DNA of 64,000 nucleotides from Cristatella mucedo (taxonomy: Eukaryota; Bryozoa; Phylactolaemata; Cristatellidae), in assembly GCA_009760855.2 (NCBI GenBank), contig WPIO01000006.1, forward strand, positions 1-64,000. Direction: 5' to 3'. Of this stretch, positions 1 to 12,019 are shown one piece after another. The notes under the pieces are model-generated. The model did not search any database, was not told the origin of the DNA, and saw only the letters and a list, made by a program, of their open reading frames with translations. Position 1 is the stretch's first letter, and every line of letters starts with the position of its first letter. Made by a program: the position numbers and the translations under genes.

Positions 1-465
1 AGAGAGAGAGCGTGACCAGGATAAGAGCACACAGGTGGTGAAGTAATATCTGAGCCAAACCATCAAAATAAAGACTGTATAACACAGGCGAAACCAGGGT
101 TAAGCATAAAGGCAGAGAATCATAAGACGGTTCAACAGGACTGCCACAATCGGAAATCACCGACGTCATGCTTGTGGAGTAACTACATTCAGGTTATTGT
201 AATGACTTCTATATGCCTTCATGCTTGGCAATGACATAGATATACACTGGTTTGTTCAATCGATGAACACACCTGCCATAGAGTCGAGGCACCTATTTCC
301 AGATAAGTAACATCTAAAAAATGGAATCCTTTGGATAGGGATGCCACATCCTCGTTGGCCCAAGCATTTGTCACATCCAGTCCTGACTTCAGTAGCTCAC
401 TATGCCCTCTACCAACTTCGGGCTCACAACAACATGCTCACGGCCAGTGAACAACTCTTAAGGTA
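1..465. other. No gene recognised; AT-rich flank
   Basis: I see no open frame of useful length and no clear repeat beyond a short GA run at the very start. It is probably decayed transposon or intergenic sequence. Confidence 0.4.
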
Positions 466-860
466 AGATTGTCAGGAGCATGATTTTACTCACCATTCAA
501 TTGCATTTCGCTTTCAAGAAAATCTAAAGCAACCAGAAAGAGATTAGGTTGTCTAAGGGCGCTTTATCAAGTGGCTTTTTAATATTATTATTATGAAAGT
601 TGGTATTCCCAAATTACACATTTTCCCATCGACTCGAACTGGCTTTACTTCAAGTAGCTCATCGATTTTAGAATTCATTCAAACACTTTAAGGTTCCTTC
701 ATTCTCTTGCTGCAACCGAGCTACTTACACATCAGGCTGGGCTTCTAACCACCTGCTCTTAAGTCAAAATATCTAACAAATCTCAAATACATTGGAGACC
801 ATGCCTTTGGTTTGTATGCTCCCGGAGACTATCAATCACTATCAACTGATGTCACGTCTA
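466..860 (+). mobile_element. LINE-A fragments, 3' tail and degraded C-terminal ORF2
   Basis: Positions 466-595 match the 3' tail shared by all LINE-A copies: a CA-rich block, a CTTTATCAAGTG-type motif and a terminal ATT repeat. Positions 640-860 hold a second plus-strand fragment with recognisable but frameshifted pieces of the LINE-A C-terminus (the 'GDHAF..YAP' segment). Both are 5'-truncated and non-functional. Confidence 0.6.
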
Positions 861-882
861 CCCTGACTTGGGGATATTTATG

Positions 883-1755
883 AATAATAATAATAATGAT
901 CATGCACTTGATAAAGCTTTCTCAGAGAACTCAATCTCTCTCTAGGCGCTTTACATTTGCTGCAAAGGGAAAAGCTACTGAATGGTGAGTAATATCGTGC
1001 TTGATAAACAGACAAAATGAACAACATGGTTAGGGGTGACATACACAGGGTCAGAATGCAAATGTGGTTAGTGGCAGCATGCACAGTGTCAGCTCACATA
1101 ATCACATCAAGGACGAATGACAGGGACCCACTAAACGCTGTCATAAAAAGGGGAATTTTAAAGTTCTTTTCAATTGTGATCAGGTCAAGGGATGTTCTGA
1201 CACAGGTCGGAAGGGAGTTCCAGGCTTTGGGAGCATATGAACTGAATGCACGGTCGCGAAAGGATTCGAGGTTTGTAGGAGGTATTTGTAGATTGCTGGA
1301 TTGCAAAAAGCTGGTGGTACGATGCTTGACCTGATAGGGGAGTAAATCTGAGAGATAGGTTGGAGCCAAAGAATGAAGTGATCTAAAAGTGAGCTACAAA
1401 ACCTTAAAGTCAATCCGTTGCTTGACTGATAGCCAGTGCAGGTCGGCCAGATGTGGTGTAATGTGGCAACTGCGATGCTCACGACGGACAAGCCTAGCTG
1501 CAGAGTTTTGCACCAGCTGCAATCACGTGATCGCACGTGCTGGTAGGCCAGTAAGCAATGAGTTGCCGAAGTCGAGACGGGATGTCACGAAGGCATGAAC
1601 CCACTTGAACGTGGCATCCTTATCTAAACAAGCCCTAATTTTAGAAATGTTATGAAGCTGAAAATAGGCAGATTTGACTGTGGAGCTGATATGGTCGTCT
1701 AACGAGAGGTCGCTTTTTGGAAGAAGCTGAACACCCTCACATTCATCCAAGCATT
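883..1755 (-). mobile_element. LINE-A non-LTR retrotransposon, 5'-truncated copy
   Basis: On the minus strand the segment encodes the C-terminal part of an L2/CR1-like ORF2, in two or three frames because of indels. The family signature 'APTYLSDLLPYQVKHR' and a segment close to 'FSSYAPKAWNSLPT' are visible. The element ends at 883 in the conserved tail followed by an ATT/AAT repeat, as expected for target-primed insertion. No complete reverse transcriptase remains. Confidence 0.8.
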
Positions 1756-2869
1756 AGCTGTGCTCATGTAAATTTTTCTTTGTGCATTTATGCATACTGT
1801 GCCTACTATAAATAAACCACTGACATTCTTTATTTATAGCATTTGCCAAGTGCCTAGAAAATTAACCGATAGATTGAGCATCAGTTGACCTAGTCAGTAA
1901 GTTCTCCAAAGCACTTAATACCTTCCTCGAGGTACCGGCACAGCATCGGTGCACAGGACATGTACTGCACACTTACACGATGAAATCAGCGACTCGACAT
2001 TTAAAGCTGGACTATAAAAATGTCTGCACGCCATAGAATGCTTTTTTAATAGAACTTATTCTTGATCCCGTTAACGGCCTCTATAGTCGTCCAGGCTGTT
2101 ATCTGTTTACTATTGATAGTTTGGATTCTAGATAATATGAAGTGCCGAGAGAGAAATTATGCAGTTCTTTCAGGGCACCTAAAATGCCTTTTCATTGCAC
2201 TGGCGGCCTGTTTCTCTATATGATAAATACTATGCATAGAGAGGAGCATGAAAACCTGAATAAACGCACATAAATTCACGTACACACATAAATATAGGTA
2301 CAGTTGCTCAAGGACATTAGCTTAGTGCTACCTGCTAATCATTAGCAATCTTAACATGAAATTTTACAAAACAACCTATAAATATTATCGACGTCTAAGA
2401 TATATATATCTATATATCTATATATATGAGTGTGTGCGTTTGTCGGTGTCTGTAGGGCAAAATGGTACACATGCTGCCCTTTTGGTTGCCGTGCTAGGCA
2501 GGTTCAACATGCACTGAAGTATTTTTGAGGTTTCTTATGTGCTTTCAAATCAGTAGCAGTTTATAGAAAAAACTGTGTGTAACACAGCTAGAACATGTCA
2601 GAGTTGAAATTTGTTGAATGATATTGGAAAAGTGCGTCTTTTAGCAGACCTGGTCAGGATAGGCTATAAATCGAAAGTTAGGTTAGAGGCACCACAAATT
2701 AGCCAAATATTATATATAAAAATATATAATATAATAATATTATATAATAGCAAGTAAATCTGGATAGTTGCAGCATGCCAGCGACAGCAACCATGAGACA
2801 CAAACAGCAAGTGAGACGGATAACATTTCTGAATCACAATCGGTTTGCCAATAACTATTTTTAGTTAAG
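1756..2869. other. AT-rich intergenic stretch
   Basis: No gene is recognised. The stretch holds a short TA/TATC microsatellite near 2397-2430 and a TATA-rich run near 2705-2750. It may be old transposon sequence too decayed to assign. Confidence 0.4.
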
Positions 2870-3190
2870 TTCTGTGTGAGTTCTTTGGGGCCGCTTTATC
2901 AAGTGTATTTTTATTATCGCCAATTTGAGAGAGTTTTGTCGTCAATTTCGGAAGGTTTGTAAAGGTCCATGTGTGGATGCCATAAATTCATGCAAAAAGA
3001 ATGTGTAAAGAATTCGAAAAGCTCGAGGGCTGGGAAGGACCACGGTGAACGTACAACTGAGAGTAGTCAGCATAGAATTGAAACCCTAGATTGAACCTGG
3101 CTTACACGTCAGCAAGCAGAAGATCATAAATCGTGAAAAGAACAGTACCAAGCACTTGAAATCCTGATATTCCTCACGTTTCATTGACTT
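2870..3190. mobile_element. LINE-A fragments in opposite orientations
   Basis: About 2875-2920 is a plus-strand LINE-A tail. About 2940-3190 is minus-strand reverse transcriptase sequence that aligns by eye with 6600-6800. It includes the degraded region around the 'CCATGTG' and 'AAATCGTGAAAAGAAC' landmarks. Both are short and broken. Confidence 0.55.
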
Positions 3191-3204
3191 TGGTTTAGCC
3201 CAGA

Positions 3205-4390
3205 CAGTACACAGTGTGGGTCACTAAATACATGCTTAAAAAAGCATTTGGCAACTGCCTAAACTTGAAGGTTTCTTCCAGAAGACTGCTTCTACAGCTA
3301 GCCATCACGTCCGACCCCTACCTAAGATTAGGGTGTATTCCATGTATACTTGCAAAACATTTAACTAGCTCCTTAGTACAGTCTTGGCTTGATTATTGTA
3401 ACTATCTCGGTGAGCCGTGAAGACTCTCTTGGTAAGGTGGTTGCTTTTCACGACGTCGGCGCCGCGGTCGCGGATTCGATTGCTATGGTGGGCGATCCTT
3501 TATCGCGACTGCAAGCGATGGTGATAACCGTCAAGGCTCTTCTGTTACTATACGAAAAGAAGCTGTTAAAGCAGCAAGTATGTATTAGTGTTTATAGTAT
3601 TTTTTTTATCTATCTTCTAGCATGGCTACCAAAAAGCGATGGAGCCACTGCAGATGGCCATGAACATGGCTGCACGGCAAGTTGGAAAATCCCAAAGGTT
3701 TGCTTCGCCTCAAAAATCTGGCCGGAAATAAGTACCCTCTCGATTTTAGCCATGGTAAATTCAACTGGCAAAATTTTAGAGGCTTTCCTATACCTCGAAC
3801 AGATGGAATAGAACAACGGGGGCTCTGGCGAGCATTGCTATCACTCCCTGGCCAAATGAGAGTGCGGGTAACGAAAAAATGTGCGTCTGCTGGTTTTTCT
3901 ATACCAGTAAGAGAAGTATTAACTGCATGGTTCCGATTAAGTGGGAACTAAGAAATATGCAGCCGGGTGGCTATCAGGGCAAAAAGGAAATTTTTTGAAG
4001 GTAGCCTCGATGACAACTTGAAGTCTACTTTTACGTTTTCGCTAAGCCACAACGAGGAAGCTATTAAGAGCATTAGTGATATAAAGAGCACTAAATTTAT
4101 AAATTCAAGTTTTTTTCAAGCGATTAATAATGCAGTCACACGATAGAGGAAAACTATTATCGACCTTTGAAGACAGTTGGCAACCGAAACCATAGGTCAT
4201 CAGCTCGTGGACTGTGGAACTCGCTTCAGCGAATCCTACACAGCGACCACTACTATCGTGCTTCCGACTATAACACTTACTTCCCATGGTCCTGAGCTGC
4301 TACATCCATGCATCTCACTACCTCAACTATTCTCCTGACTGTGCTGTGCTTCCTACGTCTATAACTCTATAAAGCCATATGGCAATGTGG
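3205..4390 (+). mobile_element. LINE-B non-LTR retrotransposon, interrupted copy
   Basis: The first part (3205-3403) reads through a segment like 'LAKHLTSSLVQSWLDYCNYL', which is C-terminal ORF2 sequence of a second CR1/L2-like family. A SINE interrupts it at about 3404-3590. After that, family-B sequence resumes ('MEPLQMAMNMAARQVGKSQR' in one frame) and continues through the WNSL-type C-terminus near 4200-4270 to the 3' end near 4390. Frameshifts and stops are frequent. Confidence 0.65.
3404..3590 (+). repeat. SINE-1, tRNA-derived, inserted in LINE-B
   Basis: The head resembles a tRNA gene, with an A-box-like 'CTTGGTAAGGTGGTTGC' and a B-box-like 'GCGGATTCGATTGC'. The body ends with the family tail 'ACTATACGAAAAGAAGCTG' followed by an AAGCAGC end. 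About ten related copies occur in the window. It lies inside LINE-B sequence, so it arrived later. Confidence 0.75.
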
Positions 4391-4394
4391 ATGT

Positions 4395-5040
4395 TATGCA
4401 GGAGAGTTTGCATAGTTCACTCACAGCCCAACATGCTTTCGATACTCATTCGGTAGCCAACGGACCTCATCTCACGGGCCAAAGAGAAAGTAAGAATGAT
4501 GTCAGAGTCAGGAGAGAAGCTGAGGTAATGTGTAGAGTGAAAGTAGCAACTTAAGGAGAATGAAAAGTATGAGCCATAATCGGCAGCAGGAGAGTAGGTA
4601 TCGTAGCCCACGAATTGCCTTTGCTCTGTCTCCCTTGATCAACCGGCAGCCATACTGGCTCTTTTTAGCAAAGGAGCCACATGCTTAAACCACTGGGACT
4701 TAAAAAAAGTATTCATGCAGCCATATTAATAGCCAGCTGCAGTGGCCTAGTTGCTTTTTAGGTAGCCCAGCCAAAAGGGAATTCAAATAATCAAGCCGAG
4801 ATATGATTCTGGTGCTGGATAAATTTTGCAAGTCCCTATGGAAGGCAGTTCCTAATATTAGATCGGATTTAGACGTGGTGGCTAGCTGTATAAGCACTTT
4901 TCTGAATGAAGCTTTTAAAAATGGAAGCAGCTGTGGAAAACGACAGTTAAATTTGGAGCAAGTGGCGATGGTATCACAACAGCACCACCTTTTGGATGAG
5001 CACTACTGTGTAATCCAGAAGCAGGCGTAGCTCTGCCAGG
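4395..5040 (-). mobile_element. LINE-B copy, inverted relative to the preceding one
   Basis: Minus-strand family-B sequence runs from the 3' end at about 4395 to a truncated 5' side near 5040. It aligns by eye with 16,740-17,460 and shares the 'GTAGCCAAC' and 'AATCAAGCCGAGA' landmarks. With the plus-strand copy ending at 4390 it forms a tail-to-tail inverted pair. Confidence 0.65.
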
Positions 5041-5440
5041 CTATTTCCTGATGCATTTCCAAAAATCTTGGTGTGGCATTGAAAAGTGATCTTTTATTAA
5101 ACGACCACATCAGCTCCACAGTCAAGCTTGCCTAGTTGCAGCTACACTAAAGTTGCTAAAATTTGGACTTGTTAAGACGAGGATACCGCATCTAAGTTGG
5201 TCCATGCAATAGTAACATCCCATCTTCTGTAACTCACTGCCTGCTAGTTTACCGCCTGTGGAATTACGCACTTACAGCTGGTGCAGAACTATGCACCAGC
5301 TGTGACTCTGTAACTCTGCCCCAGCCTAGTGTTGTCTGTCTCGAGTGGCACAGTAGTCACACCTATACAATTCTGGCCGACATGCACTGGCAACGTCATG
5401 AATTTAAGCAATGCATTAAGTAAAGCAATGCATTGACCTT
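5041..5440 (+). mobile_element. LINE-A degraded fragment
   Basis: Plus-strand remains of LINE-A ORF2 downstream of the reverse transcriptase core. They include the 'SDLLL.DHISST' region near 5085-5120 and the 'LVHA.VTS.L..CNSL' region near 5200-5240, broken by several indels. Confidence 0.6.
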
Positions 5441-5489
5441 AGAGATTAGCCACTCACCCTTCGATCCTGTCATTCTTCCACTTCAGCCT

Positions 5490-7400
5490 ATAAGGATAAT
5501 AATGATAATAATAATGCACTCGGTTAAGTGCCCTCAGAGAACTCAATCTCTCTCTAGGCGTTTTACATTTGCTGCAAAGGGAAATGAAATTGAATGGGGA
5601 TTCATATCATGCTTGATAAACAAACAAAATGAATAACATGGTTAGGGGTGACCAGCACAGGGTCAGCATGCAAATGTGGTTAGTGGCAGCATGCACAGTG
5701 TAAGCACGCATAAGAACATGAAGGACGAATGACGGGGACCCACTAAATGCTCTCCTAAATAGGTGTGTTTTTAAGTTCTTTTTAAATGTGGTCAGGTCAG
5801 GTGATGTTCTGACACAGGTCCGGAGGAAGTTCCAGACTTTGGCATCATACGAACTAAATGCATGGTCTCCAAAGGATTTGAGGTTTCTACGAGGTATTGG
5901 TAACCTGTTGGATTACGAAAAGCAGGCGGTACGAAGCTTGGCCCGGTGGGAAAGTAGATGTAATGTATCTCCGTCAGTAACTCCACAAAGTCAAAAGGAC
6001 CATATGGGTGTTACACAGGAGAGTTTTGTATAGTGTACTCACAGCCTAAGCAACTTTCGGTTCGCATTCGGTAGCCAACAGGATCTGAGAGATAGGCTGG
6101 GACTAAATAATGAAGTGTTATACAAGTGAGTGAAAAAACCTCGAAGTTGATCTGTTGCTTGACTGGTTGCCATTCCAGGTCGGCGCAATGTGCTGTGATG
6201 TGGTAACCGCGACGGTCACGACAGCCAAGCCTAGCAGCAAAGGTTTTCACCAGCTGTAGTTGCTTGATTGCACACGCTGTTAGGCTAGCAAGCAGTGAGT
6301 TACAGAAGGCACGACAGGAGGTCAGAAATGCAGGGACCCACTTAGAAGCGGTATCCTTTGGGAAACCAACCCGAATTTTAGCATTGTTATGTAGTCTTAT
6401 GTATGCTGACTTGAATGTGGAGCTTATATGGTCGGCTAACAAGAGGTCACTTTGGAACATGAAACCTAGATTTCGAGCCGATTTAACAGAAGATATGCCG
6501 GCAGAGCCAATATTGGGCTTCAGCCTTTTCAATGTCTGAATCACGCTGGGTTAGCCCATAACTAGTAAGTTAGTTTTCCCATGGTTTAGTTTTAGAAAAC
6601 TTGCTGCCGTCCATGTGCAGATGTCATCAATACATGCAGGAAATGAGTTGAGAGAATTCGAGGTTCTGTAAGGCGGCAAGGGATCAAAGCAATGGTACAA
6701 CCGAGTGTCATCCCCATAAAAGTGAAAGCCTAGATGGTGCGTGGCAATCGCATCGGCAAGAGGGAGTGCATAAATCGTGAAAAGAACCGAACCTAACATG
6801 GAGCCCTGAGGTACCCCACATTCCAGAGGTACCTAGGATGATCTTTCTCCGTTCAAATCAATACTCTGGGGTCACCCAATGAGATAGGATCAGAATCATT
6901 GCAGAGCAGCGCCAGTGATGCCCAGACAAAATGAGAGATGCGCTAGAAGAAGATCGATAGCATCAAAAGCTGCCAAAAGATCAAGCAAAACAAGCAGCGA
7001 CACTCTACCTACGTCTGCATTTCTAAGTAGGTCGTTGTACACTCTAAGCAAAGCTGACTCAGTGGAGTGATTACCTCTAAAGCCAGACTGAAACTTACTA
7101 GCAAGGTTGGAAGTTTCAATACATCAGTCCAGCTGCTCCCCATCGTCCCGCCCCAGTGTCTTTAGTGGGAATGGTAGAAACGACACTGGGCAGTAGTTAC
7201 TCAACTTTTCTTGGTCTAGTGTTGCTTTCTTGAGAACTGGCATGACAATAGCTTTATTGAAAGGTGCTAAGACATGACCTAAGGCTAATGACACATTAAT
7301 GAAGTTAGTCATGCAAAGCAGCAGCAGATCAATGGAACGTTGGAGCAGGAAAGTGGGAATAGAGTCAAGATGACTTGTTTTATGCATATTTTACTCGTTC
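5490..7400 (-). mobile_element. LINE-A copy with reverse transcriptase fragments
   Basis: This is one of the longer LINE-A copies. On the minus strand, 7387-7124 carries the finger region of a non-LTR reverse transcriptase ('KLSNYCPVSFLPFPLKTL'), 6799-6551 the palm with the catalytic box ('FHFYGDDTRLYH', an F/YxDD motif), and 6544-6011 the thumb and C-terminus. The 3' end is the conserved tail and AAT repeat at 5490-5560. Frameshifts between these blocks and a 5' truncation make it non-functional. The family belongs to the L2/CR1 kind of LINE judging by the 'PLADAIA..' and 'FLKLNHGKT' motifs. Confidence 0.8.
5953..6082 (-). mobile_element. LINE-B 3' tail nested in LINE-A
   Basis: About 130 bp matching the LINE-B 3' end (compare 16,667-16,790 and 44,090-44,200) sits inside the LINE-A C-terminal region. 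LINE-A sequence resumes on both sides. This orders the events: LINE-A first, LINE-B later. Confidence 0.6.
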
Positions 7401-7555
7401 AAAGATCGCTAATCGGTTTATTTGTTAATTTTAGGAGTATATCGAGTGCCCGAATAAACTGCTGCCATATTGAAGTGCTAAAAAATGCTATATCCATTTT
7501 AATATTACAATTTCACAATAAAGACAGCTAGATACACGAATTTATACGTGTGCAT

Positions 7556-7588
7556 ATATAAATAAATAAATAAGTATATATATATATT

Positions 7589-7621
<33 letters not shown>

Positions 7622-7680
7622 CATATATATATATATATAGAGAGAGAGAGTGAGATAGACAGGGAGAGAGATAGACAGAT
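7556..7680. repeat. AAAT, TA and GA microsatellites
   Basis: An (AAAT)n run near 7559-7572 is followed by imperfect (TA)n to about 7638 and (GA)n to about 7680. Direct from the sequence. Confidence 0.9.
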
Positions 7681-7689
7681 AGATAACTA

Positions 7690-7832
7690 ATTTCTATGGC
7701 ACCCTAAGAGAACCTAATACAAATTCAGGCACATCACGTATTCTACTAGGTTCCACACACGACCCTAGCCGGACCTTAGTCGGGCGACTAACTTAACCAC
7801 GGTGCCAAACCAGCACCTAGCAAGAGTATGCA
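7690..7832 (-). repeat. SINE-2, tRNA-derived
   Basis: Read on the minus strand it starts with 'GCTGGTTTGGCACCGTGGTT', passes a degraded B-box and ends with the family tail 'TTCTCTTAGGGTGCCATA'. Copies of the same family occur at 13.8, 26.0, 45.2 and 57.0 kb. Confidence 0.7.
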
Positions 7833-7878
7833 AAAACTGTCAAATAAACTCGGGGTAATCTACTAGCTATCATATCAA

Positions 7879-10800
7879 TCAGAACAAGATGACCAAAAGT
7901 AAGTAAAGTAAACATGACAATTTTAATGGGTAATGTACCGGTGGTAATTCAACTGCTTCACTAGGCTGGACTTCATTCTGTGGATCAAGCTGGTTTTGGA
8001 ATTCCATTGTGCGACAGATATCCATCAGCCTCGACCACACCTGCAGTCAGATAGTACACAGTTAAAAGACATGCAGAGCACCAAATAATTCAGTGGCAAC
8101 GTCAGGCTTAAAGAGGAGCAAGGCAAAATCAGCTGGAATTAAGATTCTTCCAGAGCCATATATACTATCAGAATTTCATTGGGTAAGGCATAATCGGCTT
8201 CATTAAATGTCTGTAAGATGGAAACCTTTACTCAGGTTTGCTCAATACCAACTACTACTGCGTCATAATACATAATAGCTATTGTCAAAACTCATTTAAT
8301 GAACCAACCTGCAACCTCACCCTAAAGTCTGAGCTCAGGTATTGGTCGTTAGATCAGAAGGTGCATTGCATGACAAGAACTTCTTAACACACGCACATGC
8401 ACATACTCACATACACACACAGATGTGCATGAAGATGAATGAACCTGCATACACACGTAGACCATGCACAACATAAAAATACAAGCATATGTTTTGAAAC
8501 TAAGTCACTCAGTCACTACTATGCAGTTGGCTTGCATGCCAATGGTATGCACGGTGTATGATTTTTAACATACACCTTGATAGCAACACAGTCGCTAGGC
8601 ATTACACACCTCGTCATACTCTTCGGACATTTCATCAAGTGGCTCTGTTGGCCAATCATCGGCATTTTGAAAATATATCATCTCTCTTTCCTGCTCCTCC
8701 TCGAACAAAATGTGGTATTGTATTGCTTGCTGTAGGTCGGCGTCTTCAAGCGGTGTAGTAGTTATATCTTCTTCCCACATAATTAATTCGGAGATCAAGG
8801 GAGCCATGTGCCACGTCTATAGAAAGAGACAAGCCTTGCAGCAGAAAACGAGCTTCGAACGAACACTTAACAATAATAATAATAATGTACTTGATAATGC
8901 GCCCCAGAGAACTCAAACTCTTTCTAGGCGCTTTACATTTGCTGCAAAGGGAAATACAATTGAATTGTAAGTAAAATCATTCTTGATAACAAACAAAATG
9001 AATAACATGGTTAGAGGTGACATGCACAGGGTCAGCATGCAAATGTGGTTAGTGGCAGCATTCAAAGTGTCAGAGCGCATAAGCACGTGAAGGACGAATC
9101 ACAGAGACCCACTAAATGCTGACCAAAATAGGTGTGTTTTTAAGTTCCTTTTAAATGTGGTCAGCTCAGGGGATGTTCTGACGCAGGTCGGGAGGGAGTT
9201 TCAGGCTTTGGGAGCACTTTCCCGAGTACACACGCGGCAGATGAAGGTGGCACAACCAGAAAGTTCACAAGATGGCAGGCCAACTGATACCAAAAACTTT
9301 CCAACCACCACAACCAGCCTGCCACAACAGGCATGCAGCTATAGTGATTGAGGAAGGTCTGGCAGCTGCTGCTGCAGCCGACTTCTTTCCAACTCAGTTT
9401 ACTCTTGTCATATCGAGTTGTTGTCCACAATAGCCATAATGTCCTTTACTGCATTCTATTACCACGACAAGTTGCCAACATCGGTGAAATTATACTCTGA
9501 CAGTAAAGGACTGGGCATTATGGCAAAGACCACATGCAGCAGCTTGCAAGTTAGAAGGAGCAGCAAGTGCATGAACGATTCGCTTGATATAGGACAGGGC
9601 TTTTCCTGCCTTTATCCACTGCTCTGAGGCAGATCGCCAGCCATCAACAATCTTATCGATTGAGGCAAGATAGGCAGCGACATTTGGACTTTAGTGAGGT
9701 ATCCCGAGAGACAGGACCCAAATTAGATAAGCACATCACGCATCTAGCAACTACACCCAGGTATCCGGCCGGCCTACACCAAACAATGCAAATTGCCATA
9801 AAGCTAGCTGATTAAACAGCTTCATTTGTATAGCAGCATAAGGGCCGAAACCGTTATCATTACCGATTGCAATGACCAATAAAGAATTACCTACCTAAGG
9901 AATCGAACCCATGACCCCTCGGTAATGACGAGCAGAAATCACTACCCCCTGGCCTATCTTGACCCAGAGCTTCACCGTCAGCAGTTGGGGACATCGACAA
10001 AGTCATTGAGGTGGCTCGGGAGGATTTGCTTTGTAGCAACCATAGGCTAGCCCCACTTGCTTGCTAGCTGTGAGGCCAATCCCTCTCTAGGTCAGTCATG
10101 CTGAACTCATGCCAGTCTTGTTGTGGCACACACAGGCCACACTACTCTGCCGGCCAGTCGGCTTCACTGAACCTTTTCTCCATGTCTCTCTCGCAAGTTG
10201 GTCCGATAAAGTCGTACCCTGACTATGCCTTGTTAACATCCACTAACGCATGCACACACCAACAGGATTCCGGGTGGGATCGGTGATAAATGGCATCCAT
10301 GTTGCATTGCTATTCAACCAAAATGGCCAACAAAACGCAAATTCTAGTGGTCTGGAAAACCTAAATTGCAACGGTCAGTGGCTGGCACTACCACCCAATT
10401 GCACCGGTCACCAGCTGGCACAGTTATGAATGTCCTTCTCAGGTGGCTGCTGCCTTGCCAACGACCTGAAGTACCGCAAGGGAACTGCAAGCTGCATTGG
10501 CCGGCCCAGAAGGCAGGTTGCTCCTAACCCAAGGAGCAATAGTCCCACTGCGACAGGATATCAAAGCTGCCTTCTCAATGTCCTGAATAAGGAGCGATAA
10601 CCACTGGCCATCTAGAGACAACTCGATTCGCTTTTGCTCCTTAAAATTAGTCACAGATAAGTACTGACTCTCTCCTCACCGCATGAAAGGACACTTGTAG
10701 GGTCGTTGGGATTCTGTAGGACACCTGGCGATATTATACACAGACTGAGATCGGTAGAAGAACACAGAATGCTCTACTGGAACTACGCCTACCACACCAG

Positions 10801-12019
10801 GCTGCTTTTATCAGCAGGCAGCTCCTGGAGGTCCCCTATAGACTCCTGCTGCTGGCAAGCATTGCAAGAATCAGCGGCAAGGAAAGCTTGTGCATGCAGC
10901 TTCAGCAGAGCTAAAGGCTTCTCTTGTAGCAAGCAATACATTCTAAACCCTAATCTATAGGTCAGTGCAGCACAACTAAAAATGCAAATTAAACAATCGC
11001 TTTAGCTAGATAAGTCTGGAGCCCTTAGATATGTGAAGCCGCTTTTCTGAGGCCTTACCCGATCAACTCTCCCAGTCACTGCCAGCAACCCAGAACCACC
11101 TTGCACCTGCTGCAAGTGATCCTTAATCTTTCCTCAAATCACTGACACGCTACAATTTGCTATGAAGACCCAAAGAAGCCAAAATGTCGGCGAGGGCTCT
11201 CTCCATTGTGGGGCTACACTAGGCAAAGGGAAGAAAACATCTGTATATCAAGCCCCATAATCCAAACACGTCACAAGATGAATCCCCACATATGAAGACA
11301 CTGCTAAACTCCACCAAAAACAATTACAACACTAAATGCACAGGAAAAGTAGTTAACTCACGGAAAAACAGCTTGCGGCACTTGCTCTTTGGCCCACCCG
11401 GCGTAATACCGACTTAGGTGCATCCTGAAAATATCACCTGATTCAACAGATTGTTAAAATAGCAATTCCTTCAAAAAAAGACAAAACAGATTTTCCCAGA
11501 AAATTGACTGCAAGTAAATCAACAGCGACCTGTAGGTTTTACAAACGGTAAGCATCAACGGCCTTGACATTAGCTACGGCAAGGTAACAACACGGGATTT
11601 CGCTCAGAAAGGGCGTACCATTCTCTCAATCCGCACAATATTCCGATTCTGGCAAACTTACTCTGGTCTTAAATCACTCGGTGAGCTGTCTCGACTACTA
11701 CAACGAAGGAGCAGCAACATATAATCAATAGCATGAAGCATTAAAACTTACTGGCAAGCCCCATGAAAAGGTCGTAGTGAGACAAAAATGACCCACTCCT
11801 TACAACCTATGCTCTGCCGGAGTGGAAAGTCCAGCGTTTGCTTCTTTGCACTGCAATGGCTAGCGTCATAACTCACTCAACGACACGGTGTAGGTGTTCG
11901 GGCAAGCGATAAAGCTGAACAATGCCCTCACGAGTGACTTGTGTTGCTGCGGCCTGACAGACCTTGCAGACGGCTTTATTGCATAATGCAAAGGCAAACT
12001 CGGCAAAGAGAGCCGCCAT
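7879..12019 (-). CDS. Unidentified multi-exon gene (hypothetical protein)
   Basis: I do not recognise the product. Several blocks behave as real exons: clean AG/GT borders, open frames and compatible phases. Exon 1 is 11877-12019, with ATG at 12017-12019 and donor GTGAGT. Exon 2 is 11752-11798 (donor GTAAGT) and exon 3 about 11578-11667; phases 2, 1, 1 fit. Further good exons are 10798-10942, 10680-10724, 10466-10639, 9496-9688, 8610-8816 (acceptor after TTTCTATAG) and 7939-8040. The 8610-8816 exon is acidic ('EEYDE' at its end) and joins in phase 0 to 'VWSRLMDIC'. Exons between 11577 and 10942 and between 10465 and 9689 are unresolved (candidates near 11218, 10300 and 10200). If the donor after 7939 is not used, the frame stops at 7879-7881 after a hydrophobic tail. 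The content is mostly helical (Ala, Leu, Glu rich). Introns carry LINE-A and SINE-1 copies. Confidence 0.6.
8868..9215 (-). mobile_element. LINE-A 3' fragment in an intron
   Basis: Conserved LINE-A tail with AAT repeat at 8868-8890, then C-terminal sequence up to about 9215, where similarity ends abruptly. It lies between exons 9496-9688 and 8610-8816 of the unidentified minus-strand gene, in the same orientation as that gene. Confidence 0.75.
9810..9965 (-). repeat. SINE-1 copy in an intron
   Basis: On the minus strand the B-box-like 'GGGTTCGATTCC' is well kept. The copy ends in the family tail 'GCTGTTTAATCAGCT' at about 9810. It lies within the unidentified gene. Confidence 0.75.

Noticed and set aside
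11050-11220. Additional exons of the unidentified gene (11,218 down to 11,063)
   Set aside because: A good acceptor at 11,219 and a good donor at 11,058 exist, but the phases do not connect to the exons on either side, so I left them out of the firm exon list.
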